Source: Candidatus Bathyarchaeota archaeon
GTDB taxonomy: Archaea > Thermoproteota > Bathyarchaeia > 40CM-2-53-6 > RBG-13-38-9
Reading direction: 5' to 3'
NCBI GenBank assembly: GCA_026015225.1
Contig: JAOZGV010000050.1
Coordinates: 1 to 19,833 of the forward strand
DNA length: 19,833 nt
Below the pieces are notes generated by a model. It saw only the letters and a program-made list of their open reading frames with translations, did no database searches and had not been told where the DNA came from. Positions 1-6,945 of this stretch are shown in pieces (the stretch's first letter is position 1; each line of letters opens with the position of its first letter). The position numbers were made by a program, and so were the translations under genes.

Positions 1-155
1 AGGGAAGGGCTAAATTTACTATTCCTGGAAAGAGCGGTTTTACAGGCGTCGTGTATATACCTGCAGATATAGTTAAGGATTCTAATTTTCCTTTCAATTC
101 CGATGATGAGGTCACAATAAAAATCCAAGGCAAGAAATTGGTGATAATGAGGTAA
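1..155 (+). CDS. AbrB-like (SpoVT/MazE fold) protein, C-terminal fragment
   Basis: The reading frame is open from base 3 to a TAA at 153-155; the 5' end lies outside the window. About 50 residues are visible. They contain a swapped-hairpin-like pattern: a basic/hydrophobic strand, then 'YIPADIV' and a closing strand pair 'DEVTIKI' / 'KKLVIM'. This resembles the strand-turn-strand dimerisation half of AbrB-type DNA-binding proteins, often transcription regulators or antitoxins. The gene ends 7 bases before the start of the next gene, whose ribosome binding site (GAGGT at 149-153) overlaps its stop codon, so the two are probably co-transcribed. It could regulate the cytoskeletal operon that follows. 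The family call rests on pattern alone and on a partial protein. Confidence 0.5.
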   Translation, partial: GRAKFTIPGKSGFTGVVYIPADIVKDSNFPFNSDDEVTIKIQGKKLVIMR

Positions 156-162
156 AAAGGTA

Positions 163-723
163 ATGAACCAATCTAAAAAAATTAAATCAATAATATCAGG
201 ACAGGTTATTTTCAATATCGTTACGAAAGAGAGTAAGCTAATTCAATTTGAAAATATTTTAGAATTATTCAAACAAAATTTAAAATTTTTAAGGAAAAAA
301 ACTGGCGCGTATATATTTTCTGGAGGAATAATATCAAATCTAGATTTAATTGAGAATAATAACGGCTCACTTACTGCCTCCATCAGATTCAATAAAGCTA
401 AGCCTTTTTTCCTTGATAATTTAACATCGGCAACACTATCAAATTTCAATAAAAATTCTTTATCCTGCAGTATGAAAGGTAATTTTGATTTTGATAGAAT
501 AAAGAATTACTTAAAAGACGGTAGTGATTGGTTCGAAGAGACAAAGAAAAGTTATTCCGCAAAAAAAAGATATGATAAAAAAAAGATACACGTTACAGTC
601 TATCCTGGTATGGCATTATTGAATCTTATGTGTGAATTTAATGATAAAGAAGATACACTTGATCCTAATTCTCCTGGTAGAATTATTAAGAATTTAAGCA
701 GAATAGGAGGAGGTACTACTTGA
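163..723 (+). CDS. Unrecognised 186-aa protein, first full gene of the crenactin cluster
   Basis: I do not recognise a family. The 186-residue product is basic and lysine/asparagine-rich. It has no membrane segment, signal peptide or cysteine-based metal site. An N-terminal half of alternating strands and helices (about residues 10-85) is followed by a strongly charged segment (about 105-145), then 'VTVYPGMALLNLM' and a glycine-rich tail. The ATG at 163 has GAGGT nine bases upstream. The stop TGA (721-723) overlaps the TTG start of crenactin by four bases, and the crenactin ribosome binding site lies inside the end of this gene, so translation is probably coupled. That position makes an arcadin-like partner of crenactin the leading guess. 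This is inferred from context only. Confidence 0.7.
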   Translation: MNQSKKIKSIISGQVIFNIVTKESKLIQFENILELFKQNLKFLRKKTGAYIFSGGIISNLDLIENNNGSLTASIRFNKAKPFFLDNLTSATLSNFNKNSLSCSMKGNFDFDRIKNYLKDGSDWFEETKKSYSAKKRYDKKKIHVTVYPGMALLNLMCEFNDKEDTLDPNSPGRIIKNLSRIGGGTT

Positions 724-1991
724 GTTTAGATTATAAACAGAAATACTCTTTTGGAGCAGACTACGGAACGAGCTATTTTAAATTCGGTTCTATTTTATGC
801 GGAGAAGAACCGAAAATGATAGAAAATCGGGGATATTTTCCCAGAAATGATAATATAATGCATAACGCTTTTGGAGAAACAAAGGATATTGTTGTTGGAG
901 ATGAAGTCCCTTTATATCTTCAAGCAAAAGAAGATTTGACAGAAAATTTGATCTATCCTATGAAAAATGGAATTATAGAAAAAAATAATTCTAGGGCATG
1001 GGACGTTGTTAAGACAATTAGCTTATATGGGTTAGAGGCTTTTGAACCTACGGACAATGATTTTGAAGGATTTAATATTGTTGCCTCTTTATCATCAATT
1101 GCACCAAGATATATGTATGAAAAAATATTCCAAATCTATAAAGAAATAAATAAAAAAAGAAAATTAATTAAAGCAGCCACCGTAATTTCTCAACCTCTGT
1201 CCGTAGCAATAGCTCACAAAGTTACCACATGTACTGTGATCGAAAGCGGACATGGAAATACACAAGTCTGTCCAATTTCACATTATCCCATTCGAAATGC
1301 AATTGTTCCAATAAACAGGGGGGGAGGCGATGCAAACTCAATAACCGCTGAAATATTAAAAGATTTGGGCTATTCAGACCTCGCGAGAGAAGAGGCTTTT
1401 GTATTAAGAGCTAAAGAAAAACTTGGACTTATTCCAGTTGATTTTGAAAAATCCGTTGCGAAAGCTAAAAAACATCCGAAAAAATTTAAAAATAAATTTA
1501 AGATACCTGGCACCAGAATTGTTGTAGAGCTGGAAGAAAATACTTGGACAAGATTTTTAATAGGTGAATATGTTTTCGATCCAAATCATGAATTATTTAC
1601 AAGTTATTTTAAAAGAGGATTGCCAAAGCCCAAGGACATCAGAATTGGAGATTTATTATTCAAAGGAATGCTCGATTTTGGTGAGGCTATCATAGAAGCT
1701 GTTGAGAGATGCCCTGTTGAGTTGCAACCTCACTTGTATAGAAATATACTACTTTCAGGTGGAAATTTCTGTTGGGAACAACCTTCAATTCAATTAAAAG
1801 GACTAGCCACTTCAGCAAATTCTAAAATAAAATTATTATTGCGAAAGAAAGGAATAACCAACGTAAATATTAGCATGACAAATGAACCTCAATATTCAGT
1901 TTGGCGAGGAACAATAATCTATGGTTACGCTGTACCAGAGAATTATAATTGGAGTTGGGATCAGTTAGAAGGTTGGATTTCATTTGATTGA
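720..1991 (+). CDS. cren-1: Crenactin (archaeal actin homologue)
   Basis: This 423-aa actin-superfamily ATPase should polymerise into F-actin-like filaments in the cytoplasm. Visible nucleotide-binding motifs are phosphate-1 'GADYGTSYFKFG' (residues 12-23), phosphate-2 'ESGHGNTQV' (175-183) and the adenosine motif 'LSGGNF' near 345. Crenactin-specific stretches recalled from the Pyrobaculum protein are also present: 'GYSD.AREE', 'WTRFLIGE.VFDPNHE' and, near the C terminus, 'EPQYSVWRG..IYGYA'. The length matches Pyrobaculum crenactin (about 430 aa). These make it crenactin rather than MreB, ParM or Ta0583-type actin. It starts at TTG with a strong GGAGGAGGT site at 705-713, overlaps the upstream gene by four bases and the downstream gene by eight, so it sits mid-operon. 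The family call is firm; the role in cell shape is known only for other crenactin-bearing archaea. Confidence 0.95.
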   Translation: MSLDYKQKYSFGADYGTSYFKFGSILCGEEPKMIENRGYFPRNDNIMHNAFGETKDIVVGDEVPLYLQAKEDLTENLIYPMKNGIIEKNNSRAWDVVKTISLYGLEAFEPTDNDFEGFNIVASLSSIAPRYMYEKIFQIYKEINKKRKLIKAATVISQPLSVAIAHKVTTCTVIESGHGNTQVCPISHYPIRNAIVPINRGGGDANSITAEILKDLGYSDLAREEAFVLRAKEKLGLIPVDFEKSVAKAKKHPKKFKNKFKIPGTRIVVELEENTWTRFLIGEYVFDPNHELFTSYFKRGLPKPKDIRIGDLLFKGMLDFGEAIIEAVERCPVELQPHLYRNILLSGGNFCWEQPSIQLKGLATSANSKIKLLLRKKGITNVNISMTNEPQYSVWRGTIIYGYAVPENYNWSWDQLEGWISFD

Positions 1992-2616
1992 ATCCAACGA
2001 TCTTAGGGTTGATGAATACTTTCAATCTAGGGGTATGCAGCCCTTAGATATAAGTAGTTTAGGATTGGAAAAAGATAATTTAAAACCAGATATAGCTTTC
2101 ACGGATAGCAATAATAGGATATTTGTTAAAATTATCGATTCTGGGGCGCTTAATGAAAGAAATGTTTTATTAGACGCAGTAATGAAATCGGTTGATTTTC
2201 TAAAAGAAGCTAACGCAGCTTATCTTTTACTTCCAAAATTGTATGCATCAATAATTGACGGAAAATTATTTTATAATCATGGAGTGGGTTTGTTGACATA
2301 CGATAAAAGAGGGGCGATCCAAGAAATTATTAAACCAAAAATATTTTCGCAAATTAATAAAGAAAATTTAGTTAAAATACCTGAGGAAACTCTTGTTGAA
2401 ATAAACAATTTGAACAAACGTATAAGGTCACTTGAACAAGATTTTAGTAAACTTAAGGAAGAATTGGATGAACTCAGAGTTAAAAAAATCAATATAGAGA
2501 CAAATGAGGATGAACCTAAATTGTATAGCTTGAATGCTGAAATTCATGATGATGCCCCAGAATTTATGAAAGACAATCCATGGATTGGAATATTATCGAA
2601 AAGAGGAAAGGATTGA
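1984..2616 (+). CDS. Coiled-coil protein of the crenactin operon, arcadin-2 candidate
   Basis: The 210-aa product has three parts. Residues about 1-120 look like a degenerate PD-(D/E)XK-type alpha/beta domain: 'PDIAF' followed by a strand reading 'FVKII', where a nuclease would usually carry E-x-K, and later 'GVGLLTYD'. Residues about 130-167 form a heptad-rich coiled coil (LNKRIRSLEQDFSKLKEELD). After an acidic linker comes a C-terminal tail containing 'FMKDNPWIGILSKR'. In Pyrobaculum, arcadin-2 is a protein of similar size that uses its C terminus to fill the crenactin groove and depolymerise filaments. The same architecture and operon position make this a candidate arcadin-2. The start is TTG at 1984, overlapping the crenactin stop. 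Sequence homology to arcadin-2 could not be tested, and the nuclease-fold reading is tentative. Confidence 0.75.
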   Translation: MIESNDLRVDEYFQSRGMQPLDISSLGLEKDNLKPDIAFTDSNNRIFVKIIDSGALNERNVLLDAVMKSVDFLKEANAAYLLLPKLYASIIDGKLFYNHGVGLLTYDKRGAIQEIIKPKIFSQINKENLVKIPEETLVEINNLNKRIRSLEQDFSKLKEELDELRVKKINIETNEDEPKLYSLNAEIHDDAPEFMKDNPWIGILSKRGKD

Positions 2617-2625
2617 GAGGGAATA

Positions 2626-2901
2626 ATGACTGTAGGTATTGAAAATATAAATCGCGTTCCATCAAGAGTTATTAAAATCGTTCTAGATTTGGATGATCCT
2701 TTCGGTCCAGAATTAACATTAGAAGATTTCATAAGATATTATAAGGAAATGCCCCAGCCTCCAAAATATAAGATTGTTTGTATTGAAATAGTAACTTGTA
2801 CTGAGGATAATCAACCAGTTTTAATAACAGAGTGTGGACAATGCGATAGATTTATTCGAAAGTTCGATGGAGAAATCTATTGTAAAGGTTTTTCATCCTG
2901 A
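2626..2901 (+). CDS. Small Cys-containing protein closing the crenactin operon
   Basis: I do not recognise the family. The 91-aa product starts with ATG at 2626 behind a good GAGAGGGA site (2615-2622) and lies nine bases after the coiled-coil gene. It has a strand-rich N terminus ('RVIKIVLDLDDPFG'), a helix with 'LEDFIRYYKEMP', then a second half holding cysteines in the order 'VC..', 'TC', 'CGQC' and a final 'YCKG'. The CxxC plus flanking cysteines could bind zinc or form disulphides. There is no membrane segment. Position as the last gene of the crenactin set suggests an accessory of the filament system, perhaps equivalent to one of the small arcadins. That is inference from context. Confidence 0.7.
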   Translation: MTVGIENINRVPSRVIKIVLDLDDPFGPELTLEDFIRYYKEMPQPPKYKIVCIEIVTCTEDNQPVLITECGQCDRFIRKFDGEIYCKGFSS

Positions 2902-2910
2902 AAAAGACGA

Positions 2911-2930
2911 TCATAAAATATATAGAACGA
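2911..2930 (+). promoter_or_regulatory. Candidate TATA element for amrS
   Basis: An AAAATATATAG element around 2916-2926 lies about 25 bases before a plausible start site near 2947, giving a leader of roughly 30 bases to the ATG at 2976. A weak GGGA sits at 2964-2967. It suggests that amrS is transcribed separately from the crenactin operon. The call is pattern-based, and this genome is AT-rich enough for chance matches. Confidence 0.35.
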
Positions 2931-2975
2931 ATTTGATGAAGAATAAATAGAATAAAAATTTTTGGGAATATATTT

Positions 2976-3986
2976 ATGAAAGAAGCTATGTTTTATAAAA
3001 CGCAGGATAATAAATTTGTTTGTTGTTTTTTATGCTCCCACAGATGTACTATTCCTGAATCAAAAAAAGGGATATGTAATGTCAGATTAAATAAGAACGG
3101 CGTGTTATATACTTTAGTTTACGGTAATCTTGCATCCGAAGCAATAGATCCTATAGAAAAGAAACCTCTTTATCATTTTCATCCAGGTTCTCTGGCCTAC
3201 TCCATAGCCACGCGTGGATGCAATTTTAAATGTAAAAATTGTCAGAATTTTGAAATATCGCAAGTAGCAAATGAGAAGGAACTAATTACTGGAGAATTTA
3301 CAAAGCCTGAAGAAATAATTTTAGCTGCTAAAAAGTATGATTGTTTTAGTATTGCTTATACCTATACTGAGCCTACTATTTTTTTTGAGTATGCTTTCGA
3401 TACGGCAATCCTAGCACATGAGAGCGGGCTTAAAAATATTTTTGTTACTAATGGATATATCACTGAAGAGGCTCTAATTAAGATTAGCCCCTTTCTAGAT
3501 GGAGCCAATATAGATTTAAAATCTATTTCTGATAATTTTTATCGAAATAATTGTGGAGCAGAGCTTCAACCTATTCTTGATTCGATAAAATTATATAAAA
3601 AGTTAGGAATATGGATAGAAATAACAACTCTTGTTATTCCGACACTTAATGATACTGAAGAAGAATTCAAAGGAATTGCTGATTTTATCAAGAATCTTGG
3701 CAGCGAAATACCTTGGCATATTTCTGCATTTCATCCCACTCATAAGATGTTAGAATTTCCCAGGACGCCTTCATCTACTCTTAGAAAAGCAAGAAAAATT
3801 GGGTATGAATTGGGTCTAAAATATATTTATACAGGAAATATACCTGGTGATGAGGGAGAGAACTCCTATTGTTTTAATTGTGGGGATATTTTAATTAAAA
3901 GATACGGTTTTCAATTAGCAAATAATAAAATTCAAAATGGAAAGTGTCCTAGGTGCGACATAAAAATTGATGGAATTGGTCTTTAG
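2976..3986 (+). CDS. amrS: AmmeMemoRadiSam system radical SAM protein AmrS
   Basis: The 336-aa protein belongs to the PflA-like radical SAM group COG1180. An N-terminal cysteine cluster (C17, C20, C24, C34) precedes the radical-SAM motif 'CNFKCKNC' with C82, C86 and C89, which binds the [4Fe-4S] cluster that cleaves S-adenosylmethionine. 'YTYTEPTIFFEY' and 'GANIDLKS' follow as in the family. A C-terminal zinc-ribbon-like segment ('CFNCG' and 'CPRCD') is typical of AmrS and separates it from pyruvate formate-lyase activating enzymes. AmrS genes often accompany Memo and AMMECR1 family genes. Neither partner is visible here, so it is an orphan within this window. The substrate is not established to my knowledge. 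It ends 17 bases from the convergent chorismate mutase. Confidence 0.9.
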   Translation: MKEAMFYKTQDNKFVCCFLCSHRCTIPESKKGICNVRLNKNGVLYTLVYGNLASEAIDPIEKKPLYHFHPGSLAYSIATRGCNFKCKNCQNFEISQVANEKELITGEFTKPEEIILAAKKYDCFSIAYTYTEPTIFFEYAFDTAILAHESGLKNIFVTNGYITEEALIKISPFLDGANIDLKSISDNFYRNNCGAELQPILDSIKLYKKLGIWIEITTLVIPTLNDTEEEFKGIADFIKNLGSEIPWHISAFHPTHKMLEFPRTPSSTLRKARKIGYELGLKYIYTGNIPGDEGENSYCFNCGDILIKRYGFQLANNKIQNGKCPRCDIKIDGIGL

Positions 3987-4003
3987 ATTCATTAAGAACT
4001 AAT

Positions 4004-4288
4004 TTAATGATTTAATAACTCATTCTGAACTTTCTTACTCAATATCACGATCTCGCGGAATATGGATTTAATTTGAATACTATCCAAATCGTGTTTTAAT
4101 GCAAATTTAGTAGCATTATCATATACTTCTTCCTCTCGGTCCTTATCAATTATGGGCAAATTTTGTCTTTTTTTAATTAATCCAATTCTTTTTACTATAT
4201 CCATTCTCTCCATTAGGAGTTCTAAGATCTCTATATCTATTTCATCTAATTTTTCCCTAAGCTGCTTAATCTCTTTCATTTTTTCCAC
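4004..4288 (-). CDS. aroQ: Chorismate mutase, AroQ class
   Basis: This 94-aa all-helical enzyme converts chorismate to prephenate, the committed step to phenylalanine and tyrosine. It shows the AroQ fingerprint: 'LREKLDEIDIEILELLMER' in helix 1, 'RIGLIKKRQNLPIIDKDRE' leading into helix 2, and a final helix 'IFREIVILSKKVQNELL'. It is the monofunctional size, with no prephenate dehydratase or dehydrogenase fused. The start given is GTG at 4288; an ATG three codons in (4279) is equally plausible, and neither has a strong ribosome binding site (GAGAG lies just upstream). It is divergent from aroA and shares a 163-base promoter region with it. Confidence 0.92.
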   Translation of the reverse strand: MEKMKEIKQLREKLDEIDIEILELLMERMDIVKRIGLIKKRQNLPIIDKDREEEVYDNATKFALKHDLDSIQIKSIFREIVILSKKVQNELLNH

Positions 4289-4387
4289 ATTCTCTCAGGA
4301 AAATTTTTGGATAAATCTAGTAACCTGCACTTATTTACCATAATACAAACAAGTTTAAACATTCATCAATAAAAGTAAAATAAATTG

Positions 4388-4405
4388 ATTTATGCTGACA
4401 TAAAT
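4388..4405. promoter_or_regulatory. Dyad-symmetric element in the aroQ/aroA divergent promoter region
   Basis: ATTTATG-CTGA-CATAAAT is a perfect 7-base inverted repeat with a 4-base spacer. It lies immediately upstream of a possible aroA BRE/TATA (AAGGATATTTAAT, 4406-4418), in the only intergenic region between the divergent chorismate mutase and aroA genes. The symmetry and position fit a dimeric regulator binding site. The AT-rich arms lower its significance. Confidence 0.35.
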
Positions 4406-4451
4406 AAGGATATTTAATTGATCGAATAAAAATTTTGGAGAATTTCACTGG

Positions 4452-5729
4452 ATGAGGTTAATAGTTGAAAAAACTAACAAAATAAATGGAGTGTCAAAAG
4501 TTCCCAGTTCAAAATCTCACACTATAAGGGGCTTTATATTTGCTTCGCTTGCAGAAGGAAAAAGTAAATTGAAGAACGCATTGGAGTCAGAAGATACCAG
4601 AGCCGCGATAAACGCTTGTTCAGCATTAGGAGCAATGATTATAAAAAAGTCCAAGGGAGAATTTGAGATAACTGGCTTTGGCGGATATCCAATTATTAAA
4701 AAGAAAAAAATTAATACGCTTAATTCAGGGACTACAACAAATTTTATTACTTCTGCAGCAGCTCTAGCCGATGAAAAAATAATTATAGATGGTGACGACT
4801 CCATAAGGAAAAGACCGATCTACCCTCTCCTATTAGCGTTAAAAAATTTGGGTGCAAAAGCATCTTCGATCAATAATAATGGCTGCCCTCCCATTGAAAT
4901 TCAGGGAAGAATGATGGGGGGGGCAACGGCATTAGATTGTAAAAGTTCTCAATACCTATCGAGTCTGCTAATAACTTGCCCTTTATTGAATCAAAACACA
5001 GAGATAAAGATCTTCAATATTTGCGAGATTCCATATATTGAGATGACGATGAAATGGTTAAACGAACTTAGGATAAATTATCAAAATCAAGATTTTCAAA
5101 AGGTCATGATTTATGGGAGACAAAAATACTTCCCATTTGAAAAAACAATTCCCTCAGATTGGAGTTCTGCAACTTTCTTACTTGTAGCATCAGCTATGCT
5201 TGGACAGAACGTGGTTATAAAGGGATTGGATCTAAACGATACACAAGCAGATAAAGATGTTTTTACCTATCTAAAAAGAATGGGTTCTGATATTAGGGCC
5301 AATGAAAAGGGGATAGTTATTAATAAGTCAAAACTACTTGGTTGCGAACTTGACCTAAATAACACACCCGACGCATTACCAGCAGTTGCGGTTTTAGGGT
5401 GCAATGCAGAAGGAAAGACTATTATAAAGAATGTTGCTCATGCAAGAATAAAAGAGACAGATAGGATAAAAGCTATGACTAATGAATTATCAAAGATGGG
5501 GGCAAAAGTCCAAGAGACCGATGATGGAATGATCCTCGAACAAAGCAAGTTGAGGGGGGCCGAATTAAAAGGCTATAATGATCATCGAGTGGTCATGGCT
5601 TTAAGTCTTGCAGGTATGATCGCTGAAGGAATTACGGAGATCGACACAGCTGAAGCTATAAAGGCAACATTTCCTAATTATATTGAGATAATGAGTAATC
5701 TTGGTGCAAAAATGACCATGGAGGTTTAA
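4452..5729 (+). CDS. aroA: 3-phosphoshikimate 1-carboxyvinyltransferase (EPSP synthase)
   Basis: The 425-aa enzyme transfers the enolpyruvyl group of PEP to shikimate 3-phosphate. Key features: N-terminal 'PSSKSHTIR' (K21, S22, R26), 'LNSGTTTNF' near 95-105 in place of the usual N-[SA]-GT-x-x-R pattern, 'KSSQYLSSLL' (substrate-binding serines), 'DWSSATFLL', 'TPDALPAVAV' (D307), 'ARIKETDRIKAM' (K334, E335, R338) and 'YNDHRVVMA'. Length is normal for the family. The loop that normally ends in R-[FL] reads T-N-F here, so the arginine is not obvious. ATG at 4452 has GGAG at 4437-4440. The gene is followed after four bases by aroC, an evident two-gene operon for the last two chorismate steps. Confidence 0.96.
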   Translation: MRLIVEKTNKINGVSKVPSSKSHTIRGFIFASLAEGKSKLKNALESEDTRAAINACSALGAMIIKKSKGEFEITGFGGYPIIKKKKINTLNSGTTTNFITSAAALADEKIIIDGDDSIRKRPIYPLLLALKNLGAKASSINNNGCPPIEIQGRMMGGATALDCKSSQYLSSLLITCPLLNQNTEIKIFNICEIPYIEMTMKWLNELRINYQNQDFQKVMIYGRQKYFPFEKTIPSDWSSATFLLVASAMLGQNVVIKGLDLNDTQADKDVFTYLKRMGSDIRANEKGIVINKSKLLGCELDLNNTPDALPAVAVLGCNAEGKTIIKNVAHARIKETDRIKAMTNELSKMGAKVQETDDGMILEQSKLRGAELKGYNDHRVVMALSLAGMIAEGITEIDTAEAIKATFPNYIEIMSNLGAKMTMEV

Positions 5730-5733
5730 TTAT

Positions 5734-6885
5734 ATGTTAGGAAATACGTTTGGAAGATTCTTTAGGATTACTACATGTGGAGAATCTTATGGGATAGGAA
5801 AAGGAAGTGGTTTAGCTGTTATAGTGGATGGCGTTCCACCTGGAGTAAAAATAACTGATGAAATGATTCAGAAAGAGATGGATAAAAGACGCCCCGGAAC
5901 AGGAGAGTTGAATTCTCCAAGAAAAGAAACTGATCAAGTTCACATCTTCGCAGGAATTGGGCCAGATAAAGTGACCACAGGCGTTCCCATCGGAATGATT
6001 GTCTATAATATGGATACTCAAAAAATTCACATCGATCAGTACCATGACTATAAGGATCTCATTAGACCAGGTCATGCAGAATACTCTTTCTTTCTTAAGT
6101 ATGGAGAATGCGCTGATTGGTGTGGCGCAGGCAGAGCCTCAGGAAGAGAGACAGTAGGCAGAGTGGCTGCAGGGGCTGTAGCTAAGATTCTTCTTGCAAG
6201 AGAGAGCATCGAGGTAATTGCCTATACCAAGGAATGTATGGGCATAAAAGCAAAAGAAATGGGTTTCGAAGAAATTAAGAAAAATTATCGAAAAAACGAG
6301 ATAAACTGCCCAGATCCCGAAGCAGCCAACAGAATGATAGATAATGTGCTTGAAGTTAAGAAAGAGGGTGATACAGCAGGTGGCATTATTGAGCTAATAA
6401 TTCATAATATTCCAGGTGGCCTAGGCGAACCTGTTTTTGATAAATTTCATGCAATGCTATCTCATGGAATAATGAGTATTGGGGCAGTTAAAGGTATAGA
6501 ATTTGGAGCTGGATTCGGTTGTAGTAAGATGAGGGGTTCAGAATTTAATGATCATCCATATCTTGAAAATGGAAAAGTCAGGTTCAAAACAAATAATGCT
6601 GGCGGTATTTTAGGAGGAATAACAACTGGTGAAGATATAATTGCTCGAGTGGCAATCAAACCTACTCCAACCGTATCAGTAGAACAGCCTTCTATTAACA
6701 TGAAAACTATGAAAGAAGAAAAATTAAGCCCAATAACAAGAAGAGATGCTACATTACTTGGTAGAATTTACGCTGTTATTGAAGCGATGGCCGCCATTAC
6801 TACAGTCGACGCTTTATTTATGGATCGTGGCTGGGAAGGCATGGCAAAACTAGATAAGAAATGGGTTGATTTAAAAAGAAAATAA
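5734..6885 (+). CDS. aroC: Chorismate synthase with divergent active-site signatures
   Basis: The 383-aa FMN-dependent lyase converts EPSP to chorismate. Family landmarks are clear: 'KRRPGTGELNSPRKE', 'TTGVPIGMIV', 'RPGHAEYSF' (H114), 'GRASGRETVGRVAAGA', 'MRGSEFND', 'NNAGGILGGITTGE' and 'AIKPTPT'. Several signature residues differ. The N-terminal 'GESH' reads 'GESY' (Y19, codon TAT). The usual 'DYRGGGRSS' reads 'DWCGAGRAS' (128-136). The C-terminal 'RHD' signature reads 'RRD' (336-338). The first two replace positions normally near-invariant and close to flavin and substrate. GGAGGT (5719-5724) inside the end of aroA serves the ATG. No second aroC is visible, so it presumably works unless another copy exists elsewhere. 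Confidence 0.93.
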   Translation: MLGNTFGRFFRITTCGESYGIGKGSGLAVIVDGVPPGVKITDEMIQKEMDKRRPGTGELNSPRKETDQVHIFAGIGPDKVTTGVPIGMIVYNMDTQKIHIDQYHDYKDLIRPGHAEYSFFLKYGECADWCGAGRASGRETVGRVAAGAVAKILLARESIEVIAYTKECMGIKAKEMGFEEIKKNYRKNEINCPDPEAANRMIDNVLEVKKEGDTAGGIIELIIHNIPGGLGEPVFDKFHAMLSHGIMSIGAVKGIEFGAGFGCSKMRGSEFNDHPYLENGKVRFKTNNAGGILGGITTGEDIIARVAIKPTPTVSVEQPSINMKTMKEEKLSPITRRDATLLGRIYAVIEAMAAITTVDALFMDRGWEGMAKLDKKWVDLKRK

Positions 6886-6933
6886 ACTACTATTAAACAA
6901 TGTAACTGTAATTTTCCATAGCATTTCTTAATA

Positions 6934-6939
6934 TTTTTT
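6934..6939 (+). terminator. T-tract after aroC
   Basis: A run of six T residues lies 49 bases after the aroC stop, in the 60-base convergent gap before the shikimate dehydrogenase gene. Archaeal RNA polymerase can terminate at U-tracts without a hairpin, and no stable hairpin precedes it. Confidence 0.35.
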
Positions 6940-6945
6940 GCTAAA

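Noticed and set aside
2934..2939. TGATGA resembling a C/D-box sRNA C box
   Set aside because: No preceding purine, and no matching D box at a suitable distance.
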